Program-made: the position numbers and the translations under genes
Notes under the pieces: model-generated
Seen by the model: only the letters and a program-made list of their open reading frames with translations
What the model was told of the DNA's origin: nothing
Databases searched by the model: none
From: Rhodoferax fermentans
GTDB taxonomy: Bacteria; Pseudomonadota; Gammaproteobacteria; Burkholderiales; Burkholderiaceae_C
Length of the DNA: 64,000 nucleotides
NCBI RefSeq assembly: GCF_002017865.1
Contig: NZ_MTJN01000002.1
Location: forward strand, 3,968,001-4,032,000
Reading direction: 5' to 3'
Part shown: positions 27,285 through 34,814 of the stretch, in pieces
Position numbering within the stretch: the first letter of the stretch is position 1
How the letters are laid out: each line of letters starts with the position of its first letter

Positions 27285-28241
27285 ATGGGCCTGATTGTCA
27301 AGAACGAGGGTGAATACGAAGACCTGCTGGGCCTGTGGTCGGACCTGGAGTCCGGCCTGGCGGTGGTGTTGACCCACCCCGACAGCGTGCAGGAATTTGC
27401 CCAGCGCATCCACCAGTACGACCGCTGGTTACAAGACCTGCTGCAGCAGGACACCGATGTGAGCCTGTACCTGCTGTTTCAGCTGGCCACCAAGTCGCCA
27501 GTGGGTTACAGCGCGTCCCACGCGCTGGTGTGTGCGGTCTTGTGTGACCTGATCGCCGCCCACCTGGCACTGCCACGCGCCCAACGCGACAGCCTGGTGC
27601 GCGCCGCCCTCACCATGAACGTGGCGATGACGGTGCTGCAGGACGAGATGGCCACCCAGCGCGGCCGCCCGACACGTGAGCAGCAGATCACCATCAACGA
27701 ACACCCGACCAAAGGCGCCCAGATCCTTGAAAGCAAGGGCATCAGCGACACGTTATGGCTGGAGGTGGTGCGGCAACACCACCAAGAGGACAACTCAGCC
27801 CAGACCCTGAGCCAATTGCCACCACAGCGGCGGCTGGCGCACATCCTGCAAGTGGTCGACCGTTACGCCGCGATGATCAGCCCGCGCGAATCGCGCGAGG
27901 GCCAAAGCGCCGCCGACTCGGCCCGTAACCTGATCCAAGGGGCCTCGGAGCACAGCGGTGCGGTGGGGCAGGCGCTGGTGCAGATGGTGGGTTTTTGCCC
28001 GCCGGGCACCTTTGTCCAGCTCGAAGATGGCCGGGTAGCGATCGTGACCCGGCGCACCCCGCAGGCCAACCAGCCCGATGTGGTGGTGGTGATCGACGCA
28101 CAGGGCCGGCTGCTGCGCACACCGGTGCGCCATGCCACCTCGGGCCCGGGCGCAGGCATTGCCTCGGCACTGCTGGCCTCGGCCGTGCGTGAACGCATCA
28201 ACCACCACCTGGTGCTGCAGCTGGGCAGCACCGAGCCTTGA
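27285..28241 (+). CDS. HD-GYP-like protein with degenerate active site
   Basis: A 318-residue protein with the helical arrangement of HD-GYP phosphodiesterases: SASHALVCAVL, NEHPTKGAQIL, VRQHHQED and VVDRYAAMISPRE are recognisable. The signature HD pair that should follow the second helix is MN (residues 111-112, AALTMNVAM), so metal binding and c-di-GMP hydrolysis are doubtful. A C-terminal beta domain (GTFVQLEDGRVAIV) follows. ATG 27285 follows the previous stop by two bases; the frame also allows a TTG at 27279. Confidence 0.8.
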   Translation: MGLIVKNEGEYEDLLGLWSDLESGLAVVLTHPDSVQEFAQRIHQYDRWLQDLLQQDTDVSLYLLFQLATKSPVGYSASHALVCAVLCDLIAAHLALPRAQRDSLVRAALTMNVAMTVLQDEMATQRGRPTREQQITINEHPTKGAQILESKGISDTLWLEVVRQHHQEDNSAQTLSQLPPQRRLAHILQVVDRYAAMISPRESREGQSAADSARNLIQGASEHSGAVGQALVQMVGFCPPGTFVQLEDGRVAIVTRRTPQANQPDVVVVIDAQGRLLRTPVRHATSGPGAGIASALLASAVRERINHHLVLQLGSTEP

Positions 28242-28248
28242 CCTGTTT

Positions 28249-28295
28249 TTGATAGCTAGATGCCCTTTATAAATAAGGGCCAGAGGCCCATTTAA
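28249..28295 (+). repeat. Dispersed repeat before the PNPOx-like gene
   Basis: TTGATAGCTAGATGCCC, then AATAAGGGCCAGAGGCCC, ending about three bases before the ATG at 28298, as at argG. Confidence 0.8.
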
Positions 28296-28297
28296 CC

Positions 28298-28807
28298 ATG
28301 AATACCGCGCCTGCCACCCCACCCTTTCATGAGCCCCGGCTGACCCGTGAGTTACGGGCCCTGCTGGCCAACCAGCGGGCGGCGTCGCTGGGCACCCTCA
28401 ACAGCGAGGGCAAACCCTTTGTCTCGATGGTGCCGTTTGCGGTGGAGCCCGACAGTGCCAGCCTGGTGATCCATGTCAGCCAGTTGGCGCCCCACACCGG
28501 TTTTCTGCTGCGCAACCCGGCGGTCTCGGTGATGGTGATGCAGGCCGAAGTGGCTGGCGAACCGGTGCATGCCTTGCCCCGGATCTCGCTCGACGGTGTG
28601 GCCACCCGGCTGGAACCCGGCACCAGCGCCTGGCAAGCCGCCCGCAGCGCCTACCTGGCGCGTTTCCCCGAGGCCGAGCCGATGACCCAGCTCGGTGACT
28701 TCAGTTTTGTGGGCATCCGCGTGACGCAGGCGCGTCAGGTCGCGGGTTTTGGTGCGGCCAGGTCGCTGGCCAGCGACGAGATCAGCAGCGTGCTCAGGCC
28801 GCTTTAG
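28298..28807 (+). CDS. Pyridoxamine-phosphate-oxidase-fold protein (HugZ-like)
   Basis: A 169-residue split-barrel FMN- or heme-binding protein: LLANQRAASLGTLNSEGKPFVSMVPFAV (part: SLGTLNSEGKPFVSMV) near residue 28, ISLDGVATRLEP near 93 and FRLxxxx-type ending GDFSFVGIRVTQARQVAGFG. This matches the short pyridoxamine 5'-phosphate oxidase-related group that includes heme-utilisation proteins. The substrate is unknown. Its stop overlaps the stop of the convergent amidotransferase gene by four bases. Confidence 0.8.
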   Translation: MNTAPATPPFHEPRLTRELRALLANQRAASLGTLNSEGKPFVSMVPFAVEPDSASLVIHVSQLAPHTGFLLRNPAVSVMVMQAEVAGEPVHALPRISLDGVATRLEPGTSAWQAARSAYLARFPEAEPMTQLGDFSFVGIRVTQARQVAGFGAARSLASDEISSVLRPL

Positions 28808-29520
28808 GCGGGCAAGGCCTGGCCTTCGATGAAGGCCACCATCAAACGCGCCACAGCAGCACCGTCGTGACCCTTGGCCAGGCTCTGGGTGCAGGACTGG
28901 TACTTGTCTTCACCCAGCGAGCTGCGGCGTTTGTTGAGCAGGTAAGCGCTGTAATCCACCACAAACTCGGGGTGCGGCTGCACACAGAACACCCGGTCTT
29001 CCACCGCAAACGCGGCCACCGGGCAAAACTCACTGGTGGCCAGCAGCCGGGCACCGTCGGGCAGGTCAAACACCTGGTCCTGGTGGCTGGCCAGCAGGGC
29101 AATCTGCTCGCGGCCCTGCGCCTGTGGCAGATCAGGCGCCAGCCACTGGTAATCCATGCGCCCGGCACCCCAGCCCTGCGGCGCCCGACCCACACGGGCA
29201 CCCAGGCACAGCGCAATCAGTTGGTGGCCAAAACAGATGCCAATGAGTTTTTTCTTGGCCTGCAGCAGCTGCTCGACCTTCTGGCGCAGCGCCAGCACCC
29301 AGGGCTCTTGTGAGAACGAGTCGGCCTTGCTGCCTGTCAGCAGCACCGCGTCATAAGCATCAAACGACGCGGGGTAGTGCCCCTGCATGGTGTTGAACAG
29401 GTCGATCTGGCCCGTGGCACCGGCGTCGCGCAGCAGGCGCTCGGTCATCGCGCCATAACTTTTGTAGGTCGGCTCAACCGCCGGGTCGAGGGTGTCGTTG
29501 TCGAGGATGCAGAGTTTCAT
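28804..29520 (-). CDS. Class I glutamine amidotransferase domain protein
   Basis: A 238-residue stand-alone GATase1 domain of the GMP synthase-like group. The nucleophile elbow is KLIGICFGHQLIA with Cys96, and the catalytic His and Glu are in CVQPHPEFVVD near residue 183. VLLTGSKADSFSQEPWV is the expected early strand. Partner synthetases are unknown, and such proteins can act as gamma-glutamyl hydrolases. The ATG start is three bases from the plsY stop, so it follows plsY in one transcript. Confidence 0.86.
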   Translation of the reverse strand: MKLCILDNDTLDPAVEPTYKSYGAMTERLLRDAGATGQIDLFNTMQGHYPASFDAYDAVLLTGSKADSFSQEPWVLALRQKVEQLLQAKKKLIGICFGHQLIALCLGARVGRAPQGWGAGRMDYQWLAPDLPQAQGREQIALLASHQDQVFDLPDGARLLATSEFCPVAAFAVEDRVFCVQPHPEFVVDYSAYLLNKRRSSLGEDKYQSCTQSLAKGHDGAAVARLMVAFIEGQALPA

Positions 29521-29522
29521 AC

Positions 29523-30239
29523 TCAGTGTTTTCCGGTGTGTTTGGCCGATGATCCATGCCGGTGATGCGGGTGGCCGCGGTGGGCACCGTGGTCTGGCAC
29601 AGCGGCAGGTGGCGCGGCTTTTTTGCCCAGCTTCGACTCGGTGCCCTTGATCAGCCGGTTGATGTTTTCAGCATGGCGATAGAGCAGGAACAATGCCATC
29701 ACCGTGATGCCCACGGTCACGCTGGTGTTCTTGATCCAGAAGGTGTCACCGGCCAACACATACACCACCGGCGCCAGCACCGCAGCGGTGAGCGAGGCCA
29801 GCGACGAATACCGGAACCCCAGCGCCATCAGCACCCAGATCAGCAAGGTGGCCAGGCCCAACCAGCCACTCACGCCAAGCAACACACCCAGTGCGGTGGC
29901 CACACCCTTGCCCCCCACAAACTTGAAGAACACCGGGTACAGATGCCCCAGAAAAGCCGCCAGCCCGACCATGGCCAGGGTGCCATCGCGCAGGCCATAC
30001 TGGGGGCCGTAAATGCCCACCAGGAACACCGGCAGCCAGCCCTTGGCAGCATCGAGCAGCAGGGTGATCACTGCTGCTGCCTTGGAGCCAGAGCGCAGCA
30101 CATTGGTGGCGCCCGGGTTTTTGCTGCCAAAAGTGCGCGGGTCACTCAGGCCCATGACCCGGCTGACAATCACCGCAAACGACAACGAGCCCACCAAGTA
30201 GGCAGCCACCACAGCCAAAACTGGCAAAAAGCTTTGCAT
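29523..30239 (-). CDS. plsY: Glycerol-3-phosphate acyltransferase PlsY, with His-rich tail
   Basis: An inner-membrane acyltransferase that adds acyl groups from acyl-phosphate to glycerol-3-phosphate. Motifs: GSLSFAVIVSRVMGLSDPR near residue 17, SKNPGATNVLRSGSKAAA near 39, and GHLYPVFFKFVGGKGVATALG (GHLYPVFF, GGKGVATALG) near 98. Five to six membrane segments fit the family. After about residue 200 an extra hydrophilic tail contains some ten histidines, absent from the usual 200-residue form. ATG 30239 is favoured over 30248. Confidence 0.93.
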   Translation of the reverse strand: MQSFLPVLAVVAAYLVGSLSFAVIVSRVMGLSDPRTFGSKNPGATNVLRSGSKAAAVITLLLDAAKGWLPVFLVGIYGPQYGLRDGTLAMVGLAAFLGHLYPVFFKFVGGKGVATALGVLLGVSGWLGLATLLIWVLMALGFRYSSLASLTAAVLAPVVYVLAGDTFWIKNTSVTVGITVMALFLLYRHAENINRLIKGTESKLGKKAAPPAAVPDHGAHRGHPHHRHGSSAKHTGKH

Positions 30240-30330
30240 GGATTCCAAAAAACACTCCTGCTGCCCGCGGGTGCGGGTGTAAATCAGCTATTTTGCCAGC
30301 CAGCGCCGGGCTCTGGCCACGCAGCGCAGC

Positions 30331-30831
30331 TCAGCCCAGCACCTCGGCCAGTGCACACAACACCGGTTTGGCACCCAGCAGGTCCACACACACCTGGGGT
30401 GACAGGCCCACCAGATAACCCCGTCGGCCTCCGTTGATCAGGATCTTGGGCAGCGCCAGGATGGTCGACTCGATGAACACCGGCATCTGTTTGCGTGTGC
30501 CAAACGGCGAGGTGCCACCCACCAGGTAACCGCTGTGGCGGTTGGCCACCTCGGGTGCACAGGGCTCCACCGTCTTGGCGCCAATCTGACGCGCCAGGTT
30601 TTTGGTCGAGACCTTGCGGTTGCCATGCATCAGCACCACCAGGGGTTTGGCGTCCTGGTCTTGCATGATCAGGGTTTTGACCACCGCATAGGGGTCCCAG
30701 CCCAGCTCAGACGCGCTGTGCAGGGCACCGCCATGCTCCAGGTAGTCATACGCGTGCTCGGTGAAGGCCACCTTGCTGGCTTTGAGCAGCTGGGTGGCAG
30801 GGGTTTCAGAAACGTGGTCTTTTTTGGCCAT
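30331..30831 (-). CDS. ybaK: Cys-tRNA(Pro)/Cys-tRNA(Cys) deacylase YbaK
   Basis: A 166-residue YbaK/EbsC trans-editing protein: ELGWDPYAVVKTLIM, VLMHGNRKVSTKNLAR with the catalytic-region Lys, SGYLVGGTSPFGTRK near residue 100 and INGGRRGYLVGLSP near 133. It hydrolyses Cys wrongly attached to tRNA-Pro. Length is typical. It is close to the aldo/keto reductase gene upstream (18 bp). Confidence 0.93.
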   Translation of the reverse strand: MAKKDHVSETPATQLLKASKVAFTEHAYDYLEHGGALHSASELGWDPYAVVKTLIMQDQDAKPLVVLMHGNRKVSTKNLARQIGAKTVEPCAPEVANRHSGYLVGGTSPFGTRKQMPVFIESTILALPKILINGGRRGYLVGLSPQVCVDLLGAKPVLCALAEVLG

Positions 30832-30849
30832 ACAAAAATCGTTGTGTGT

Positions 30850-31911
30850 TCACATGGCCGGGTCGCGCATCTCCCAGCGGATATCGTCCACCTGGCGCAA
30901 CACGGTCTCCGACAGCTGCGTGCCCCAGACGGCCACGTTTTCCTCCAGTTGGGCCACCGAGGTCACCCCCAGAATGGTGCTGGCCACTCGCCACTGCTTG
31001 TAACAGAAGGCCAGCGCCAGCTGGGTGGGTGTCAGGCCGTGTTCACGCGCCAGCGCGTTGTAACGCAGGGCTGCAGCCTGTGCTGCGGCCCGGCCCCAGC
31101 GCTGTTTGCGCATGGACTCAAACTTGGTCAGACGCGCTTCTGCCGGGGCACCCGGGCCGGTCAGGCCGGTGGTGTCGTATTTGCCAGTGAGCAGACCAAA
31201 CGACAGCGGCGAGTAGGCCAGCAGCGAGACATTCAGGCGGTAAAGGGTTTCGTCCAGCGCGTTTTCCACACTGCGGTTGAGCAGGTGGTAGGCATTTTGC
31301 ACGGTGGCAATGCGCGGCAGGCCGTGTTGTTCGGCCAGGCGCACAAACTCGTGCACGCCATACGGTGTTTCGTTGGACAAGCCCACCGCACGCACCTTGC
31401 CCGCTTTCACCAAGGTGCCCAGCGCCTCCAGCTGGGCGTGGATGGACGTACCCTCGTTCTCGCTCGGGTTGAAATACAGGCCACCAAACATGGGCACACT
31501 GCGCACCGGCCAATGGATCTGGTAGAGGTCGATCACATCGGTCTGCAAGCGCTTGAGGCTGGCGTCGCAGGCGGCAATGATGTCGGCACCGGTCAGGTCA
31601 GCGCTGCCACCACGCACCCAGGGCATGGAGCGGCTGGGCCCGGCCACCTTGGTCGCCAGCACCAGCCGTTGGCGCACACCGGGGCGCTGGCTGAGCCAGT
31701 GGCCAATGATTGTTTCGGTCGCGGTGTAGGTTTCGGCACGCGCGGGCACCGCGTACATCTCGGCGGTGTCGATGAAGTTGATGCCCAGCTCAAGCGCGCG
31801 GTCCAGGATGGCAAAAGCGGTAGCTTGATCGACCTGTTCACCAAAGGTCATGGTGCCCAGACAGATGGGCGAGACAGACAGGTCGCTAGAGCCAAGTTGC
31901 ACAGATTTCAT
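30850..31911 (-). CDS. Aldo/keto reductase (Tas-like)
   Basis: A 353-residue (beta/alpha)8 oxidoreductase using NADPH. Tetrad residues appear in FIDTAEMYAVP (Asp and Tyr), VLATKVAGPS (Lys) and DLYQIHWPVRSVP (His). The insert typical of Tas-type reductases is present and the length agrees. The substrate is not predictable. ATG 31911 gives the compact start MKSVQLGSSDLSVS; an in-frame ATG at 31920 adds three residues. Confidence 0.9.
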   Translation of the reverse strand: MKSVQLGSSDLSVSPICLGTMTFGEQVDQATAFAILDRALELGINFIDTAEMYAVPARAETYTATETIIGHWLSQRPGVRQRLVLATKVAGPSRSMPWVRGGSADLTGADIIAACDASLKRLQTDVIDLYQIHWPVRSVPMFGGLYFNPSENEGTSIHAQLEALGTLVKAGKVRAVGLSNETPYGVHEFVRLAEQHGLPRIATVQNAYHLLNRSVENALDETLYRLNVSLLAYSPLSFGLLTGKYDTTGLTGPGAPAEARLTKFESMRKQRWGRAAAQAAALRYNALAREHGLTPTQLALAFCYKQWRVASTILGVTSVAQLEENVAVWGTQLSETVLRQVDDIRWEMRDPAM

Positions 31912-32028
31912 AGGTAACACAGAGGGTAGAGAGCCAAAACGAAAAGTGTAAGCTCAAGCCATGGCACACACCGGTCATCGGGTTGTTGACGCCCAAAAGA
32001 ACCGACCTGACTCCCTATCATCCACCCC

Positions 32029-32925
32029 ATGTACGCTATCCAGAACATCCCCCGAAGCCACTTTGTCCCGATCCGCACCCTGAGCTATCACGTGCGTCTG
32101 TGGGGCCAGCCACAGCCTGGCCAGACGCCGCTGGTGTTGTTACACGGCTGGATGGACGTAGGCGCGAGTTTCCAGTTTGTGGTGGACGCGCTGGCGCAGG
32201 ACCACTTCATCATCGCGCCCGACTGGCGTGGTTTTGGGCTGACCGCCTCCAACGGTGCCGACAGCTTCTGGTACCCCGACTACCTGGCCGATCTGGACGC
32301 GCTGCTGGATCACTTTTCGCCCAACGACCCGGTGCATCTGGTGGGCCACAGCATGGGCGCCAACATTGCGATGTTGTACGCCGGCATTCGCCCGGCGCGG
32401 GTGCGCCGCCTGGTCAATCTGGAGGGTTTTGGCCTGCCTGCCACCCAGCCGGAGCAGGCCACCGAACGTTTCACCCAGTGGCTGGACCAGCTCAAGGTAC
32501 CGCACGCCACACAGCTCAAGACCTACCCCTCGCTGGACGCTGTGGCGGCCCGCCTGATCAAAAACAACCCGCGCCTGAGCCCCGACAAGGCGCAGTGGCT
32601 GGCTGGCCACTGGTCGGTGGAGGCCACGCCGGGCCACTGGCAAATCCTGGCCGAGGCCGCCCACAAGCTGACCAACCCGCAGCTCTACCGGGTGGACGAG
32701 GTGGCCAGCGTGCACCGCCAGATCACGGCGCCCACCCTGATGGTCGAGGCCGAGGACGATGGCATTGCCCTGTTCTGGAAGGGCAAATTCACCCTGGCCG
32801 AGCACCGCCAGCGCCTGCAAGCCGTGCCCGACATCCGCGTGCAGGTGTTGCCCGACTGTGGCCACATGCTGCACCATGACCAGCCCCAAGCGGTGGCCGC
32901 TTTGATCGAAGCGTTCCTCAGGTAG
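32029..32925 (+). CDS. Alpha/beta hydrolase
   Basis: A 298-residue alpha/beta-hydrolase-fold enzyme. The oxyanion motif is VLLHGWMDVGASF near residue 36, the nucleophile elbow VGHSMGANIAM near residue 103, and the catalytic His is in LPDCGHMLHHDQP near residue 280; the acidic residue is probably Asp in VEAEDDGIAL. There is no signal peptide. The substrate is unknown. It is followed by prfB on the same strand after 59 bp. Confidence 0.9.
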   Translation: MYAIQNIPRSHFVPIRTLSYHVRLWGQPQPGQTPLVLLHGWMDVGASFQFVVDALAQDHFIIAPDWRGFGLTASNGADSFWYPDYLADLDALLDHFSPNDPVHLVGHSMGANIAMLYAGIRPARVRRLVNLEGFGLPATQPEQATERFTQWLDQLKVPHATQLKTYPSLDAVAARLIKNNPRLSPDKAQWLAGHWSVEATPGHWQILAEAAHKLTNPQLYRVDEVASVHRQITAPTLMVEAEDDGIALFWKGKFTLAEHRQRLQAVPDIRVQVLPDCGHMLHHDQPQAVAALIEAFLR

Positions 32926-32984
32926 CCCGGCGTGAGAAAATAGCGGGTTATTCGCCGAACAGACACACACAGGACACCTCAATC

Positions 32985-34089
32985 ATGGAAGCAGAACGCA
33001 TCAACGCCATTGGCAACCTCCTCGCTGACCTCAGCGCCCGTGCCCTTGATTTACGGGGGTATCTTTGACTTCGATGCCAAATTCGAACGTCTGAGAACCG
33101 TCAACGCCAGCCTGGAAGACCCCACGGTCTGGAATGACCCCAAACGCGCCCAGGAGCTGGGCAAAGAGAAAAAACTGCTCGACGGTGTGGTCGTCACCCT
33201 GACCGACCTGCAAAGCAACCTGGCCGACAACACTGAGTTGTTCGAGATGAGCCGCGACGACAACGACGAAGCCGGTCTGATCACCATCGAAGAAGACGCA
33301 GCGCGCCTGGAAGAGATCGTCAAGGGTCTGGAATTCCGCCGTATGTTCAACAACCCGGCCGACCCGCTGAACTGTTTTGTCGACATCCAGGCCGGCGCCG
33401 GTGGCACCGAAGCCTGCGACTGGGCCAGCATGTTGCTGCGCCAGTACCTGCGTTATTGCGAACGCAAGGGCTTCAAGACCGAGATCGAAGACGAAACCGC
33501 AGGCGACACCGCAGGCATCAAGGGCGCCTCGTTCAAGGTTGAGGGGGAATACGCCTTTGGCCTGCTGCGCACCGAAACCGGTGTGCACCGCCTGGTGCGC
33601 AAGAGCCCGTTTGACTCCTCAGGTGGCCGCCACACCAGCTTTGCCAGCGTGTTTGTTTACCCCGAGATCGACGACTCGATCGAGATCGAGATCAATCCGA
33701 GCGACGTGCGCGTGGACACCTTCCGCGCCAGCGGCGCCGGTGGTCAGCACATCAACAAGACCGACTCGGCGGTGCGCCTGACGCACATCCCGACCGGCAT
33801 CGTGGTGCAGTGCCAGGACGGGCGCAGCCAGCACAGCAACCGCGACGTGGCCTGGAAACGCCTGCGTAGCCGCCTGTATGACTTTGAGCTGCGCAAACAG
33901 CAGGAAGCCCAGCAAAAGCTCGAAGACACCAAGACCGACGTGGGCTGGGGCCACCAGATCCGTTCTTATGTGCTGGACAACAGCCGCATCAAGGACCTGC
34001 GCACCAACTTTGAGACCTCGGCCACCCAGAAGGTGCTCGACGGTGACCTGGACCCCTTCATCGAAGCCTCTTTGAAGCAAGGCGTGTGA
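32985..34089 (+). CDS. prfB: Peptide chain release factor 2, with programmed +1 frameshift
   Basis: RF2 reads UAA and UGA. Translation begins at ATG 32985 ([16 protein letters not shown]) and meets an in-frame TGA at 33066-33068; a +1 slip at CTT leads into the frame open to 34089, giving 367 residues. The RF2 anticodon-like tripeptide region is [15 protein letters not shown] near residue 205, and the catalytic GGQ is in [16 protein letters not shown] near residue 250. The stop overlaps the ATG of the HAD gene. Confidence 0.97.
33056..33069 (+). promoter_or_regulatory. prfB autoregulatory frameshift site
   Basis: GGGGGTATCTTTGAC: an internal Shine-Dalgarno-like G run three bases before the slippery CTT-TGA-C, identical in design to E. 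coli prfB. Low RF2 pauses the ribosome at TGA and favours slippage, so RF2 controls its own level. Confidence 0.95.
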
Positions 34090-34814
34090 TGCAGGACGCT
34101 ATGACTTGCGAAGCTGCCAGCCCAATATCCAAAAGGGCTGGCGTGGTTTCTGGCTTGATCTTCGACATGGACGGCACGATGATCAACTCGATGCCCAGCC
34201 ATGCCCAGAGCTGGGTCGAGTTCTGCCGCCGCCACGATATCCAGATCGATCTGGCCGACCTGATGCGCCGCACCACCGGGCGCACCGGTGCCGAATGTAT
34301 GCGTGAGCTGTTCCAGCGCGAGATGTCCGACGACGAGGCCTGGGCCTACATCGCCATCAAAGAGCAGCTCTACCGCGACCTGTTTGGCCCGGTATTTGAG
34401 GAAATTCCTGGCTTCACACAGTTTGCCGCGCTGGCCCTGCATCACGGCCTCAAATTGGGTGTGGGCACCGCCGGTGATCGCCACAACATCGCTTTTGCAA
34501 TGCAGCGCCTGCAGCTGCCAGTGCCACCCCACGCGATGGTGGGCGGTGACGAGGGCTTGCCAGGCAAACCGCAACCCGCTATATTTTTAGAAGCTGCCAG
34601 GCGAATGGGTATCAGGCCTGAAGACTGTATTGTCTTTGAAGATGCGCCACTGGGCATTGAGGCCGCGCGCCGCGCTGGCATGCGTGCTGTGGCGATCTGC
34701 AGCGGCCACAGCGCCGACGAACTGGCCGGGCCGCATGTGATTGCGTCCGCCAAGAATTACCTTGAACTGATCGACTCACATTTCCTGGAGACATTACATG
34801 TTGCAACTGCTTGA
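34089..34814 (+). CDS. HAD-family hydrolase (beta-phosphoglucomutase-like)
   Basis: A 241-residue HAD-IA phosphatase or mutase. Motif I is LIFDMDGTMINSM near residue 24, motif II Thr is in GVGTAGDRH near 126, and motifs III/IV are GLPGKPQPAIFLEAARR (Lys) and CIVFEDAPLGIEAARRAGM near 180. The start overlaps the prfB stop (GTG at 34086 also possible). The first 20 residues, before the fold begins, are encoded by a copy of the dispersed repeat. The end overlaps pepN by 17 bp. Confidence 0.88.
   Translation: MQDAMTCEAASPISKRAGVVSGLIFDMDGTMINSMPSHAQSWVEFCRRHDIQIDLADLMRRTTGRTGAECMRELFQREMSDDEAWAYIAIKEQLYRDLFGPVFEEIPGFTQFAALALHHGLKLGVGTAGDRHNIAFAMQRLQLPVPPHAMVGGDEGLPGKPQPAIFLEAARRMGIRPEDCIVFEDAPLGIEAARRAGMRAVAICSGHSADELAGPHVIASAKNYLELIDSHFLETLHVATA
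34110..34150 (+). repeat. Dispersed repeat forming the HAD gene's 5' codons
   Basis: GAAGCTGCCAGCCC, then ATATCCAAAAGGGCTGGCG, matches the repeat consensus and is translated as part of the N-terminal extension of the HAD protein. Confidence 0.7.

Noticed and set aside
34571..34625. AT-rich stretch in the HAD gene as another dispersed repeat
   Set aside because: The encoded residues are the normal conserved HAD motif (AIFLEAARR, CIVFEDAPLG), and the repeat blocks are not in the right order.
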